Below are positions 17,940 to 26,519 of a DNA stretch of 64,000 bases, piece by piece. Each line of letters opens with the position of its first letter. Position 1 is the stretch's first letter. Both the position numbers and the translations under genes were made by a program. Origin of the DNA: Acidimicrobiales bacterium (lineage in GTDB: Bacteria; Actinomycetota; Acidimicrobiia; Acidimicrobiales; SKKL01); assembly GCA_034521975.1 (NCBI GenBank), contig JAXHLR010000004.1:62001-126000 (forward strand), given 5' to 3'. The notes under the pieces are model-generated. The model made no database searches. It saw only the letters and a list, made by a program, of their open reading frames with translations, and had not been told where the DNA came from.

Positions 17940-18749
17940 ATGAGTAACGCCCCAGCCCCAACCGATGTCGAACCGCACATGGGAATCCTCGACGGCTCAC
18001 GCCTGCTCATCACCGGTGTCCTGACCGACGCATCGCTCGCCTACGGCGTGGCCCGCCTCGCCCAGGAGGAGGGCGCCGAGGTGCTCCTCACCGGGTTCGG
18101 TCGGGGACTGTCGATCACCGAGCGCACCGCCAAGAAGCTCCCGTCACCACCGGAGGTCCTCGAGCTCGACGTCTCGGACCCCGCCCACCTCGACGCCCTC
18201 ACCGACGAGCTCCGGACGCGGTGGGGTTCGGTCGACGGGGTGCTCCACTCGATCGGCTTCGCCCCCGAATCCTGTCTCGGTGGCAACTTCATGGATGCGC
18301 CGTGGGACGACGTGGCGGTGGCGCTCAACGTGTCGGCCTACTCGCTCAAGGCCCTCGCCGGTGCGGTGCGCCCGGTGATGCAGGAACAGGGCGGATCGAT
18401 CGTCGGGCTCACCTTCGACGCCACCGTCGCCTGGCCCGCCTACGACTGGATGGGGGTCGCCAAGGCAGCGCTCGAGTCGACCTCCCGCTACCTGGCTCGC
18501 GAACTGGGGCCCGACGGGATCCGGGTCAACCTCGTCGCGGCGGGGCCCATCAAGACGATGGCCGCGCGCTCGATCCCCGGGTTCGAGGCGTTCGAGGACG
18601 TCTGGAGCGACCGCGCGCCCCTCGGCTGGGACGTCAGGGACAGCGAGCCGGTCGCGCGCTCGGTGGTGGCGCTGATGACCGACTGGTTCCCGGCCACCAC
18701 CGGCGAGATGCTCCACGTCGACGGCGGCTATCACGCCATCGGAGCCTGA
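17940..18749 (+). CDS. fabI: Enoyl-[acyl-carrier-protein] reductase (FabI/InhA type)
   Basis: FabI reduces trans-2-enoyl-ACP in the last step of fatty acid elongation. LLITGVLTDASLAYGVA is the characteristic N-terminal loop; the catalytic pair is Tyr168 and Lys175 (YDWMGVAK), like InhA Tyr158/Lys165; AAGPIKTMAA is the substrate loop. With the ATG at 17940 the protein has 269 residues. The ATG at 17979 (MGILDG) would match the usual start more closely, and neither has a strong ribosome-binding site. It is divergent from npdG and convergent with the M23 gene. Confidence 0.94.
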   Translation: MSNAPAPTDVEPHMGILDGSRLLITGVLTDASLAYGVARLAQEEGAEVLLTGFGRGLSITERTAKKLPSPPEVLELDVSDPAHLDALTDELRTRWGSVDGVLHSIGFAPESCLGGNFMDAPWDDVAVALNVSAYSLKALAGAVRPVMQEQGGSIVGLTFDATVAWPAYDWMGVAKAALESTSRYLARELGPDGIRVNLVAAGPIKTMAARSIPGFEAFEDVWSDRAPLGWDVRDSEPVARSVVALMTDWFPATTGEMLHVDGGYHAIGA

Positions 18750-18776
18750 TCGCGGCGCTCCGCCAGTGCCCGTGAG

Positions 18777-19931
18777 TCAGGGACAGTTGGCCCGCACCGT
18801 GGGCGTGGGGTTCACCGCGCTGCCGCCGTTGGGATGGATCTCGAAGTGCAGGTGAGGGATTCCACGCGCGTTGCCGGTGTCGCCGACGTAGCCGACCACG
18901 GTGCCCGCCTCGACCCGACCCGAGTTGGCATAGCCCGACAGGTGCGTGCCGTAGTAGTAGTTGCCGTCGTCGCCGTTGAGGTGAAACGACAGACCGCCGA
19001 TCCGGTTGCCGCGGTGCGACACCGAACCCGACACCGGTGCGACGACCGGCGTTCCCCGCGAAGCCATCATGTCGACGCCCTTGTGTCGCCGACCACCGGA
19101 GCGGGGCGCTCCCCAGGTGTCGACGAACGAGTGCGATCCCTGCACCGGGCAGACCCACGCCCCCGACGCGATCGGCGTCGACGGAGCACTACGGCTGGTC
19201 GACGGGGCGCTGCGGGTGCTGCCACCGCTGCTCGAGCCGCTCGAGGCCGACGAACGAGCCGCGGCCGCCGCGGCGGCGGCCTCCTCTCGGCGCCGGATCT
19301 CTGCTTGGCGCTGCCGTTCGGCCTCCTCACGCCGGTCGATCTCGGCCTGGCGCTCGGCCTCGAGGCGCTGGAGCTCCTCGAGCTCGCCGAGCATCTCGGA
19401 CCGGGTCTGTTCGAGCTCGGCGACCAGCTCGCGCTGGCGGGTGCGCAGACGGTCGAGCTCGGCTTGGTCTCGTTCGAGGTCCTCGATGGCGGCGCGGTAG
19501 TCGTCGAGCGAGTCGGTCTCGGTCTCGGTGACGAACTCGGCCATGGCGTTGGCCCGCACCTGCAGGTTGATGTCCTCGTCGAAGATCGACGGGGTGGTGG
19601 TGCCGGCTCGCACGTACTGGGAGACCGCGCTGTCGCGCAACCGTTGCCGGAGCCGCTCGAGACGGGCTTGGGTCTCGGCGTTGCGGCTCGCGGTGCGGTC
19701 GATCTCGGCTTCGAGCTCGCCCAGCTCGGTCTCGGCCTGGGCGAAGCGCTGGGTCGCCTCGTTGGCGCGCTCCTGCGTCGCCCGGATCTCTGGCGCCAGC
19801 GACGGGCCCAGATCGGAGGTGTCGACCTGGGCGTCCGCGGTGTGGACGCTCGCCAGCACCAGCGCCATCGCTGCACAGAGACCGAGGAGGAGGCGCACGA
19901 GCAGCAACCCTACCGCCTCCCGCCGCCACAT
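18777..19931 (-). CDS. Coiled-coil M23 peptidase (NlpD/EnvC-like)
   Basis: A signal peptide (hydrophobic stretch about 10-30, ending near ADA) leads into a long coiled coil (about 45-225), rich in Glu, Arg and Gln. A Ser-rich linker follows, then a C-terminal lytic peptidase M23 domain with HKGVD (zinc ligands His, Asp) and HLHFEIH. Such proteins cut peptidoglycan cross-bridges or activate amidases during division, outside the membrane. The metal site looks intact. I use the ATG at 19931 because it gives the best signal peptide; an ATG at 19970 would add 13 residues. It is divergent from the MarR gene. Confidence 0.87.
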   Translation of the reverse strand: MWRREAVGLLLVRLLLGLCAAMALVLASVHTADAQVDTSDLGPSLAPEIRATQERANEATQRFAQAETELGELEAEIDRTASRNAETQARLERLRQRLRDSAVSQYVRAGTTTPSIFDEDINLQVRANAMAEFVTETETDSLDDYRAAIEDLERDQAELDRLRTRQRELVAELEQTRSEMLGELEELQRLEAERQAEIDRREEAERQRQAEIRRREEAAAAAAAARSSASSGSSSGGSTRSAPSTSRSAPSTPIASGAWVCPVQGSHSFVDTWGAPRSGGRRHKGVDMMASRGTPVVAPVSGSVSHRGNRIGGLSFHLNGDDGNYYYGTHLSGYANSGRVEAGTVVGYVGDTGNARGIPHLHFEIHPNGGSAVNPTPTVRANCP

Positions 19932-20020
19932 TGCGATCGCGTGACGAAGCACCGGCACACGGGGCGGCAACGAACAGGTGGCTTGTCGTCACCGCGATGG
20001 TTCGACACACTAACTGTCCT

Positions 20021-20539
20021 GTGAGCCCGATCAGCGGTGGTGCGCCGCTCCCCCCTGGCCAGCCCGCCGCCGGCGGCACCCCGGACGACCCCGATGCGCC
20101 CGCGCCCCCGCTCCGGCCCGGACGGGTCGCCGCCCGCATGGCCCGGGTGGTCGAGAACGCGCTCGGCCACGTCGACCTCTCGCTGCCCCAGTACCGGATG
20201 CTCATCTTTCTCGCCGAGAGCGGTTCGGAGGCGGCGTCGGGGCTCGCCGGCAAGCTCGGCGTCAGCCGCCCGAGCGTGACCGCACTGGTCGACGGTCTCG
20301 TGGCCCGAGGCTGGGCCGAGCGCTGCGCCGACCCACTCGATCGCCGCCGGGTCACCCACACGGTCACCCCCGCCGGCCGGAAGGTGCTGGCCCGCGCCGA
20401 CGACGCCGTCGAGGCCCGCCTGGCCGATCTCGCCCGCGGGATCGACGACGACGCCGACCGGGCCGAGGCCTATGCCGGCCTCGGGCACTGGCTAGCAGCG
20501 ATGGACGCCGAACGCGAAGCCAGGCTCCAGCAGCGGTGA
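20021..20539 (+). CDS. MarR-family transcriptional regulator
   Basis: A winged-helix protein of 172 residues with the MarR core: LSLPQYRMLIFLAE, then the recognition helix region GVSRPSVTALVDGL and the wing RRRVTHTVT. The N-terminal 35 residues are Pro-rich and poorly conserved, so the start is uncertain; GTG at 20021 is used, and an ATG at 19997 is possible. Its stop overlaps the ABC ATPase start by four bases, so it probably controls that gene and itself. The ligand is unknown. Confidence 0.8.
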   Translation: MSPISGGAPLPPGQPAAGGTPDDPDAPAPPLRPGRVAARMARVVENALGHVDLSLPQYRMLIFLAESGSEAASGLAGKLGVSRPSVTALVDGLVARGWAERCADPLDRRRVTHTVTPAGRKVLARADDAVEARLADLARGIDDDADRAEAYAGLGHWLAAMDAEREARLQQR

Positions 20540-21363
20540 CCGAGGGGACCTCTGCTCCCGGCCCTCAGGACTCCACTCCGGCGCCGGTGGTGAGCCTGCG
20601 CGACGTGGAGGTCCGAGTCGACCGGCGCCCCATCCTCACCGGCATCGACTGGGACGTGACCCCCGACCAACGATGGGTGGTGCTCGGCCCCAACGGCTGT
20701 GGCAAGACGACGTTGATGCGGGTCGTGGCGATGACCCTCCACCCGTCGCGTGGCTCGGTGACGGTGCTGGGCGGACAGCTGGGCGCCGTCGACGTCCGGC
20801 AGCACCGGCAACCGATCGGGGTGGTCAGCGCGGCGGTGGCCGACGCGCTGCGCCCCACCCTGCCGGCACTCGACGTGGTGATGACCGCCCGCCACGGGGC
20901 GCTCGAACCGTGGTGGCACGACTACACCACCGAGGACCGGGATCGAGCGCTGGAGCTGCTCGACCGCTTCGGGATCGTCGAGCTGGCCGACCACCAGTTC
21001 GCGACGATGTCGTCGGGTGAGCGTCAGCGAGCGCTGATGGCCCGGGCGCTGATGGCCTCGCCCCGACTCCTCGTGCTCGACGAACCCGCCGCCGGGCTCG
21101 ACCTGGGTAGCCGCGAGGAGCTCCTCGGTGACCTGGGGAGACTGGCTCGTGATGCCGACACCCCGCCGACCCTCCTCGTCACCCACCACGTCGAGGAGAT
21201 CCCGACCGGGTTCACCCACCTCCTGTTGATGCGCGACGGACGGATCCACGCCCGGGGGCCCCTCGACCAGACCCTCACCGGTGCCGCACTGAGCGGGTGC
21301 TTCGGGGTCGACCTGGAGGTCTCGAGGGCAGACGGGCGATGGTGGGCACGGGCCCGAGCCTGA
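20536..21363 (+). CDS. ABC transporter ATP-binding protein, orphan
   Basis: A 275-residue ABC ATPase with Walker A GPNGCGKTT, signature MSSGERQRALMARAL (variant of LSGGQ), Walker B LLVLDEPAAGLDLG and the switch histidine in VTHHVEE. The sequence resembles stand-alone ATPases of the YlmA/molybdate-like type. No permease is adjacent, so it must partner with genes elsewhere or act outside transport. It starts with GTG overlapping the MarR stop by four bases and ends two bases from the convergent hydrolase gene. Confidence 0.87.
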   Translation: MTEGTSAPGPQDSTPAPVVSLRDVEVRVDRRPILTGIDWDVTPDQRWVVLGPNGCGKTTLMRVVAMTLHPSRGSVTVLGGQLGAVDVRQHRQPIGVVSAAVADALRPTLPALDVVMTARHGALEPWWHDYTTEDRDRALELLDRFGIVELADHQFATMSSGERQRALMARALMASPRLLVLDEPAAGLDLGSREELLGDLGRLARDADTPPTLLVTHHVEEIPTGFTHLLLMRDGRIHARGPLDQTLTGAALSGCFGVDLEVSRADGRWWARARA

Positions 21364-21364
21364 C

Positions 21365-22351
21365 TCAACCCACCTCGCGCAGCCGGGCCTCACCCGCCAC
21401 AGGTTCCCCGTCGCGCTCCCCCGCTGCGACGCGCGGATCGACCGCTTCCACCCCCGCCGCCAGCGCGCCCGAGAACGCATCGACATCGGTGATGGGAACG
21501 TCGTGGTCCGCCCCTGGCAGCGGCTGAAGGTGCGCGCCGAGCAGGGCGGCGAGGGCGCGTTGGCGCGCGTAGGGCACCAACGAGTCGCCCTCGGTGATGA
21601 CCACCGCGGCGGGGACAGCGAGTTGGCCCGCCCACGGTCGGGCGTCGAAGCGCCCCAGCTCCGCGCCGGCCTGGCGCAGCAATCGGGGGTGGGTCCTGGT
21701 GAACTCGGATGCCAGCCACGCCGAGTGCGGCGCGAAGGCGTCGTCGACCCGGGCGAGATCGTCGGCGAGCCTGGCAACCAGGCGGTCACCCCATCCGGCG
21801 CGGACACCCAGCTCCAACAGGGCGATCCCCTTCCAGCGGAGACGTTCGGCTCGGGTGCTGCTGAACTGCAACCCGGTGGCAGCCAGCACCAGGCCAGAGA
21901 CCCGGGCTCGATGGCGCCGGGCGAGCAGCAACGAGATCGGTCCACCCATCGAGTACCCGACGGCGATCGCCTGGTCGATCCCGAGCACGTCGAGCACCGC
22001 GGCCGCGTCGTCGGCGCAGTCGGTGAGCCGGAACGGCTCTGGCGTGCGCATCCCGCGGCCGTGGCCACGATGATCGACGGCGATGACCCGGCGGACCCCG
22101 TCGAAGCGGTCGAAGGCGCCGTACCAGTTCAGGTCGGCGCTGGCGGTCCAGCCGTGCAGGAACAGCAGCGGTGGCCGGTCGGTAGGCCCCTCGAGCTCGC
22201 GGATGAAGGTGTCGCCGCGGCCCGGAAGGCTCAGCACCCGGCCCGGCGGCAGGGGCGGGGCGACCGGCGGTGGCAGGTCGATCGGTGCCCGACCGAGCAG
22301 CTGGCGGAGCCGGGTGAGATACAGCGCAGAGGCCGAACGCGTCGATGCCAT
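21365..22351 (-). CDS. Alpha/beta hydrolase
   Basis: A 328-residue alpha/beta-hydrolase fold protein. The nucleophile elbow is GYSMGG (Ser), the oxyanion region HGWTAS, the acid probably in TEGDSLVP and the histidine in GADHDVP, so the triad is complete. The cap region (about 180-240) is helical. Esterase, lipase or haloalkane-type activity cannot be told apart. It is the last gene of the minus-strand dps-fur-SRPBCC-hydrolase run, 60 bases after the SRPBCC gene. Confidence 0.86.
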   Translation of the reverse strand: MASTRSASALYLTRLRQLLGRAPIDLPPPVAPPLPPGRVLSLPGRGDTFIRELEGPTDRPPLLFLHGWTASADLNWYGAFDRFDGVRRVIAVDHRGHGRGMRTPEPFRLTDCADDAAAVLDVLGIDQAIAVGYSMGGPISLLLARRHRARVSGLVLAATGLQFSSTRAERLRWKGIALLELGVRAGWGDRLVARLADDLARVDDAFAPHSAWLASEFTRTHPRLLRQAGAELGRFDARPWAGQLAVPAAVVITEGDSLVPYARQRALAALLGAHLQPLPGADHDVPITDVDAFSGALAAGVEAVDPRVAAGERDGEPVAGEARLREVG

Positions 22352-22411
22352 GTCACGGTTGTAGCGGGTCGGCGACCAGCAGCCAAGGCGACAGCCCCCC
22401 GCCGGGGTCGG

Positions 22412-22852
22412 TCAGGAGGAGACGAGGGCGAGCAACCGCTGCCGCGACCGTTCGATCTCCTGGTTGAGCACCGCCGCCACCGCCGGACCCCAGAGCCGCC
22501 CGTCGTAGCGCAGCGACACGGCCAGATGGCTGCCGAGATTCGTGGGGGCCACCTCGGCCCGCAGCACCCACCCACCGTGGTCGCGCCCGTCGAGCTCGCG
22601 GCGCTCGAACACCACGAGCCGGGGGTGGTCGCAGGTGGTGCGCTCCATCCGCAGCCGCTTGGCCCGCGACAGCGGGCCCAGCTGGGCTTCGAGGTCGACG
22701 GTCCACGCTGGCGGTTGGTCGTGGTCGACCTGGTCGTCGCGTCGGGTGCGGCGGATGATTCCGAGCCACTCGGGGTAGCGGTCGAGGTCGTCGAGCCACC
22801 CGAACAGGTGCTCGGGTGAACAGGGGGCATCGAGTTCGGCGAGCAGCTCCAC
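22412..22852 (-). CDS. SRPBCC / polyketide-cyclase-like lipid-binding protein
   Basis: The 146-residue protein has the pattern of START/SRPBCC folds: an opening strand VELLAELDAPCSPEHLF, then WLDDLDRYPEWL (the usual helix-turn with WP), and a long C-terminal helix. These proteins bind hydrophobic ligands in a deep cavity; many actinobacterial copies have no known role. The GTG at 22852 starts exactly at the first strand, four bases after the fur-like stop. It is probably co-transcribed with dps and fur. Confidence 0.75.
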   Translation of the reverse strand: MELLAELDAPCSPEHLFGWLDDLDRYPEWLGIIRRTRRDDQVDHDQPPAWTVDLEAQLGPLSRAKRLRMERTTCDHPRLVVFERRELDGRDHGGWVLRAEVAPTNLGSHLAVSLRYDGRLWGPAVAAVLNQEIERSRQRLLALVSS

Positions 22853-22856
22853 GTGG

Positions 22857-23309
22857 TCAGTCTGGCCGCTGGGACCCGGGCGAGCGATCCCGGGACCGGC
22901 AGGCCGAGCATCGGCCCCGAAGCACGATCTCGATCCGATGGACCTCGTGCTCGGCAACGATCCGCCGGGTGTCGACCGGCACGACCTCGTGGGGCACGTC
23001 CTCGATGGCGCCACAGACCCGGCACACGAAGTGGTGGTGGGGTCCGGCGGCGGCGGCGCTCTCGAAGCGGGCCGCTCCCGGCCCGAGCTCGGCGCGCAGC
23101 ACCAAGCCCGCACCGACGAGGTCGTCGAGGACCTTGAAGACGGTGGAACGGGGCAGGGCGGTGCCGTGATCGGCGAGCGCCCCGACCAGCTCGTCGGCGC
23201 TCAGGTGGCCGTCGACGGTGTCGAGCAACGACAGGACCGTCGCCCGCTGGCGGGTGCTTCGCAGCCCCGCGCCGCGCAGGCGACCGTCGAGGTCGTCGAC
23301 CGCTGTCAC
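22857..23309 (-). CDS. Fur-family metalloregulator
   Basis: This 150-residue regulator has an N-terminal winged helix (RSTRQRATVLSLLD ... RSTVFKVLDDL) and the dimer/metal region HHHFVCRVCG with a second Cys pair (CSAC), fitting a structural zinc site. It could be an iron (Fur), zinc (Zur) or peroxide (PerR) sensor. The GTG start overlaps the dps stop by four bases, so regulator and ferritin-like protein are made together, which favours iron or peroxide sensing. A palindrome upstream of dps is a candidate operator. Confidence 0.88.
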   Translation of the reverse strand: MTAVDDLDGRLRGAGLRSTRQRATVLSLLDTVDGHLSADELVGALADHGTALPRSTVFKVLDDLVGAGLVLRAELGPGAARFESAAAAGPHHHFVCRVCGAIEDVPHEVVPVDTRRIVAEHEVHRIEIVLRGRCSACRSRDRSPGSQRPD

Positions 23310-23794
23310 TCCTCCTGGGCGCTGAGCATCCACAGGTGCTCCTCGAGCTGGGTGGTGATGGAGATGAGCAGATCCTCGGTGATGGGGTCGCCCCCGTCGA
23401 GGTCGGTGATCGCGGTGCGGGTGCGGGCGGCGACGGCCTGCACGGCATCGGCGGCCGCAGCGACGGCGGCCTCGGTGCTGAGCCACTCGCTGGTGATCGA
23501 CGGGACCTCGGTGCTCGAGGCCACGGTGCTCGAGCGTCCGTCGGGGATCACACCGACGATGGCCAGACGCTCGGCCACCTGATCGGTGGAGGTGCGGGCG
23601 GTGTCGACCACCTCGTCGAGCTGGAGGTGCACCGAGCGGAAGGCCCGTCCGGTGACGGTCCAGTGCGCCTGCTTGGCGATCTGGGACAGTTCGATGAGGT
23701 CGACGAGGATCGGTTGCAGCACGGTGCCGACCCGATCCTGGACAGCGGGCACGAGCGGTGAACGGGTGGGCTTGGATGCGGTGCTGGAGGTCAT
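23306..23794 (-). CDS. dps: Dps-family DNA-binding ferritin-like protein
   Basis: Dps proteins form 12-mers that oxidise and store iron with peroxide and protect DNA. The 162-residue sequence has QAHWTVTG, then HLQLDEVVD and DQVAERL, which contain the His/Asp/Glu ferroxidase ligands shared between subunits. The N-terminal tail has few positive charges, so DNA binding is uncertain. The ATG at 23794 has AGGAG nine bases upstream. It is the first gene of a run followed directly by a Fur-type regulator. Confidence 0.92.
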   Translation of the reverse strand: MTSSTASKPTRSPLVPAVQDRVGTVLQPILVDLIELSQIAKQAHWTVTGRAFRSVHLQLDEVVDTARTSTDQVAERLAIVGVIPDGRSSTVASSTEVPSITSEWLSTEAAVAAAADAVQAVAARTRTAITDLDGGDPITEDLLISITTQLEEHLWMLSAQEE

Positions 23795-23828
23795 GAGGTG
23801 CTCCTGGATGTCCGGATAGGGGGCTTTT

Positions 23829-23843
23829 CTGGACAAGATCCAG
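23829..23843. promoter_or_regulatory. Palindrome upstream of dps, candidate operator
   Basis: CTGGA-CAAGA-TCCAG is a perfect five-base inverted repeat with a five-base spacer, flanked by T-rich sequence on both sides. It lies 35-49 bases before the dps ATG, next to a TAAACT hexamer (read on the minus strand at 23848-23843) that could be a -10 element. It is the best candidate for binding by the adjacent Fur-type regulator, but it does not match a classical Fur box. Confidence 0.42.
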
Positions 23844-23871
23844 TTTACCCGGTGGTCGTCGACACCAAACC

Positions 23872-25419
23872 TCAGAGCCGGGCCTCGATGAGCATCGGGC
23901 CATCGGTGCCGAAGGACCGTCGCAACCCGTCGACCAGTCCGTCGGCGGTGTCGGCCGCGACCGCCTCGACGCCCATCCCCCGCGCCAGCGACACCCAGTC
24001 GAGATCGGGCGAGCCGAGGCCGGTGAGCGAGGCCGCGGCGGGCCCTGGGTCGGTCACCCCGGCTCGCAGCAGCTCGATCTCGAGAATGCGATAGGTGCGA
24101 TTCGCGCACACCACCACGGTGACGTCGAGGCCCTCGCGGGCCATCGTCCACAACGCCTGGAGCGTGTACATGCCACTGCCGTCGGCCTCCAGCGCGATCA
24201 CCCGCCGGTCCGGGCACGCCACCGCGGCACCGACCGCGGCGGGCAGGCCATAGCCGATCGCCCCCCCGGTGAGCGCCAACACGTCGTGGGGCGGAGCCAT
24301 GCGGGCCGCCGAGGCGTAGGGCCCGCCCGAGGTGATGGCCTCGTCGACCACGATGGCGCCTTCGGGTTGCAGCGACGCGAGGGCGGCGCCGAGCTCGGCG
24401 GGACCCAGCTCGGCGCCGGTCGGCACAGGAGGCACCGACCCACCAGGGGTCGACACCGAAGGTGCGTCGAGGGCGGCGGCCAGAGCGTCGAGGGCGTGGA
24501 CGACGTCGTCGCCTGGCTCGGCCAGGCGCGCCAGCTCGCAGGATTCCGAGCGGGGGTGGCTCCGCTGACCCGGGTAGCCGAAGAAGGCCACCGGATCGGT
24601 CGCACCCGCCAGCACCAGCACCGAAGCCGACTCGAACACCTCGACCGCCTGCTCGGGGAAGTACGGCACCCGCCCGAAGCTGGGGATCCCCGCTCCCCGC
24701 TCGAGACGGGCGGGATTCGACTCGGTCAGCACCCGACACCCGGTGGCCGAGCCGATGCGGGCCGCGGCGAACAGGCCGTCGCGGCGATTTCCGGTGCCAC
24801 CGACCAGCAGGATCCCCGAGTCGCCCGCTGCCCGCAGCGTCTGGGCGATGGCGTCGACCCGCGCCGGCGGCACCAGCGCCCGGGGAGCGGGTTCGACCGC
24901 AGGCGAGGGCTGCTGCTCGATCTCGCCCCACGCCACGTCCTGGGGCACGACGAGGGTGGCGACCTGACCGGGCGGCTCGATCGAGGCGGCGATGGCCTCG
25001 GCTCCATCGGCCGCGACATCGGAGGGGTGGCGAGCGGTGCGCACCCAACCCGACATCGGCTCGGCCAGCGAGACGATGTCGGTGGCGAGCGGGGGATCGG
25101 CGTCGCGGTGCCAGGTGGCGTGGTCGCCCACCAGGTTCACCACCGCGCTGTTGGCCCGGCGGGCGTTGTGCAGGTTGGCCAGACCGTTGGCCAGGCCGGG
25201 CCCCAGGTGCAAGATGGTCAGCGCGGGAAGGTCCGCCATCCGCCCGTAGCCGTCGGCCGCGCCGGTGACCACGCCCTCGAACAGGCCGAGCACCGCCCGG
25301 ATCCGCGGCTCGTGGTCGAGGGCCCCGACCAGCTGCATCTCGGTGGTGCCGGGATTGGCGAAGCACGCCGTGATCCCTGCGTCGGCCGCCGCCCGCATCA
25401 ATGCCTGTGCCCCGTCCAT
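23872..25419 (-). CDS. Thiamine-diphosphate-dependent enzyme, acetolactate-synthase-like
   Basis: A 515-residue ThDP enzyme of the IlvB superfamily. The N-terminal PYR domain has FANPGTTEMQ and the catalytic glutamate in GLFEGVVTGAADGYGRM. A central Rossmann-like domain follows, and the C-terminal PP domain carries GGAIGYGLPAA and the ThDP/Mg loop EADGSGMYTLQALW (GDG-type variant). It is shorter than true acetolactate synthases (about 570-620) and has no small subunit beside it, so a decarboxylase or lyase on another 2-oxo acid is possible. It starts 47 bases after the thiamine transporter ATPase on the same strand, so it may be under the TPP riboswitch. Confidence 0.82.
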   Translation of the reverse strand: MDGAQALMRAAADAGITACFANPGTTEMQLVGALDHEPRIRAVLGLFEGVVTGAADGYGRMADLPALTILHLGPGLANGLANLHNARRANSAVVNLVGDHATWHRDADPPLATDIVSLAEPMSGWVRTARHPSDVAADGAEAIAASIEPPGQVATLVVPQDVAWGEIEQQPSPAVEPAPRALVPPARVDAIAQTLRAAGDSGILLVGGTGNRRDGLFAAARIGSATGCRVLTESNPARLERGAGIPSFGRVPYFPEQAVEVFESASVLVLAGATDPVAFFGYPGQRSHPRSESCELARLAEPGDDVVHALDALAAALDAPSVSTPGGSVPPVPTGAELGPAELGAALASLQPEGAIVVDEAITSGGPYASAARMAPPHDVLALTGGAIGYGLPAAVGAAVACPDRRVIALEADGSGMYTLQALWTMAREGLDVTVVVCANRTYRILEIELLRAGVTDPGPAAASLTGLGSPDLDWVSLARGMGVEAVAADTADGLVDGLRRSFGTDGPMLIEARL

Positions 25420-25466
25420 GGGCCCCCTCTCGTCGTGGTGGCTCCATTGTGCCGCAGTGCGGTGGC

Positions 25467-26519
25467 TCACGACGCGGGCGGCACCACCACCGGTCGCCCG
25501 ACCATGACCAGCGTGATCGGCGCTCCCACCGCGGGAACCGCGCCGGCTCGATCGGCCACGCTGACCTCGACCGGTGGGTCACCCGAGTCGTCGATCGCCA
25601 CCCGGGCCAGGAGGTGGTCTCCCCGGAAGGTGCGCCCGACCACGACTCCACCGATGCCGTCGATGCCGTCGTTCCCGTCGTCGGCAACGGTGAGCGTGTC
25701 GGGTCGCACCACCAGCTCTCCGGCTCCGGTCACCCCACCGGGATCGGCCGCCACCGGCCCCCACGGGGCCAGCACCGTTCCGTCACCGTCCACCGACACG
25801 CGAACGAGCGCGACGGGCCCGACGATGCGAGCCACCGCCGCGTCGGTCGGGCGCCTCCACACCTCTTCGGCCGGACCGACCTGGGCGATCTCCCCTTCGC
25901 GCATGACCACGATGCGGTCGCCGGTGGCGAAGGCCTCGGCTTGGTCGTGGGTCACGTGCACAACCGACGCTCCGCTGCGTCGCAGGACCCCGGCCAGATC
26001 CTCGAGGAGACGGTCCCGGAGCGCGCGGTCGAGCGACCCCAGCGGCTCGTCGAGCAGGAGCACCGACGGTCGGGGAGCCAGCGCACGAGCCAGCGCCACG
26101 CGCTGGCGCTCACCGCCGGAGAGCCCGTCGATCTCCCGGCGGTCGAACCCGGCCAAACCCACCAGATCGAGCACCTCGGCCACACGGGTGGAGATCTCGG
26201 ACTTGGACCAGTGCGCCATGCGCAACCCGAACGCCACGTTGCCGCCGACGTCGCGGTGCGGGAACAGGGCGTGGTCCTGGAACATCAGCCCGATCCCGCG
26301 CTTGTGGGGCGCGACACCGGTGATGTCGACCCCGTCGACCACCACCCGACCACTGCTCGGGGCCGCCAGGCCGGCGATCACCCGCAACAACGTCGTCTTG
26401 CCGCTGCCACTGGGCCCCAGCACCGCCACCACCTCGTGGTCGGCCAACTCGAGGTCGACCTCGGACAGGATGGAGGCTCCCGCGATGTCGACGCTCACCG
26501 ACTCGACACGCAGGCTCAC
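25467..26519 (-). CDS. Thiamine-type ABC transporter ATPase
   Basis: A 350-residue ATPase with Walker A GPSGSGKTT (35-43), signature LSGGERQRVALARAL, Walker B VLLLDEPLGSLD and H-switch VTHDQAEA. About 110 extra residues follow, forming a TOBE-like C-terminal domain absent from enteric ThiQ (about 230 residues). Energises the adjacent fused permease. The start overlaps the permease stop by four bases (GTGA). The thiamine substrate is inferred from the operon (TPP riboswitch, thiamine pyrophosphokinase). Confidence 0.88.
   Translation of the reverse strand: MSLRVESVSVDIAGASILSEVDLELADHEVVAVLGPSGSGKTTLLRVIAGLAAPSSGRVVVDGVDITGVAPHKRGIGLMFQDHALFPHRDVGGNVAFGLRMAHWSKSEISTRVAEVLDLVGLAGFDRREIDGLSGGERQRVALARALAPRPSVLLLDEPLGSLDRALRDRLLEDLAGVLRRSGASVVHVTHDQAEAFATGDRIVVMREGEIAQVGPAEEVWRRPTDAAVARIVGPVALVRVSVDGDGTVLAPWGPVAADPGGVTGAGELVVRPDTLTVADDGNDGIDGIGGVVVGRTFRGDHLLARVAIDDSGDPPVEVSVADRAGAVPAVGAPITLVMVGRPVVVPPAS

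Noticed and set aside
23306-25687. 793-codon minus-strand frame over dps and the ThDP enzyme
   Set aside because: Only its last part is dps. The upstream part is Arg/Gly-rich and out of frame with the ThDP-enzyme gene, so it is a shadow.
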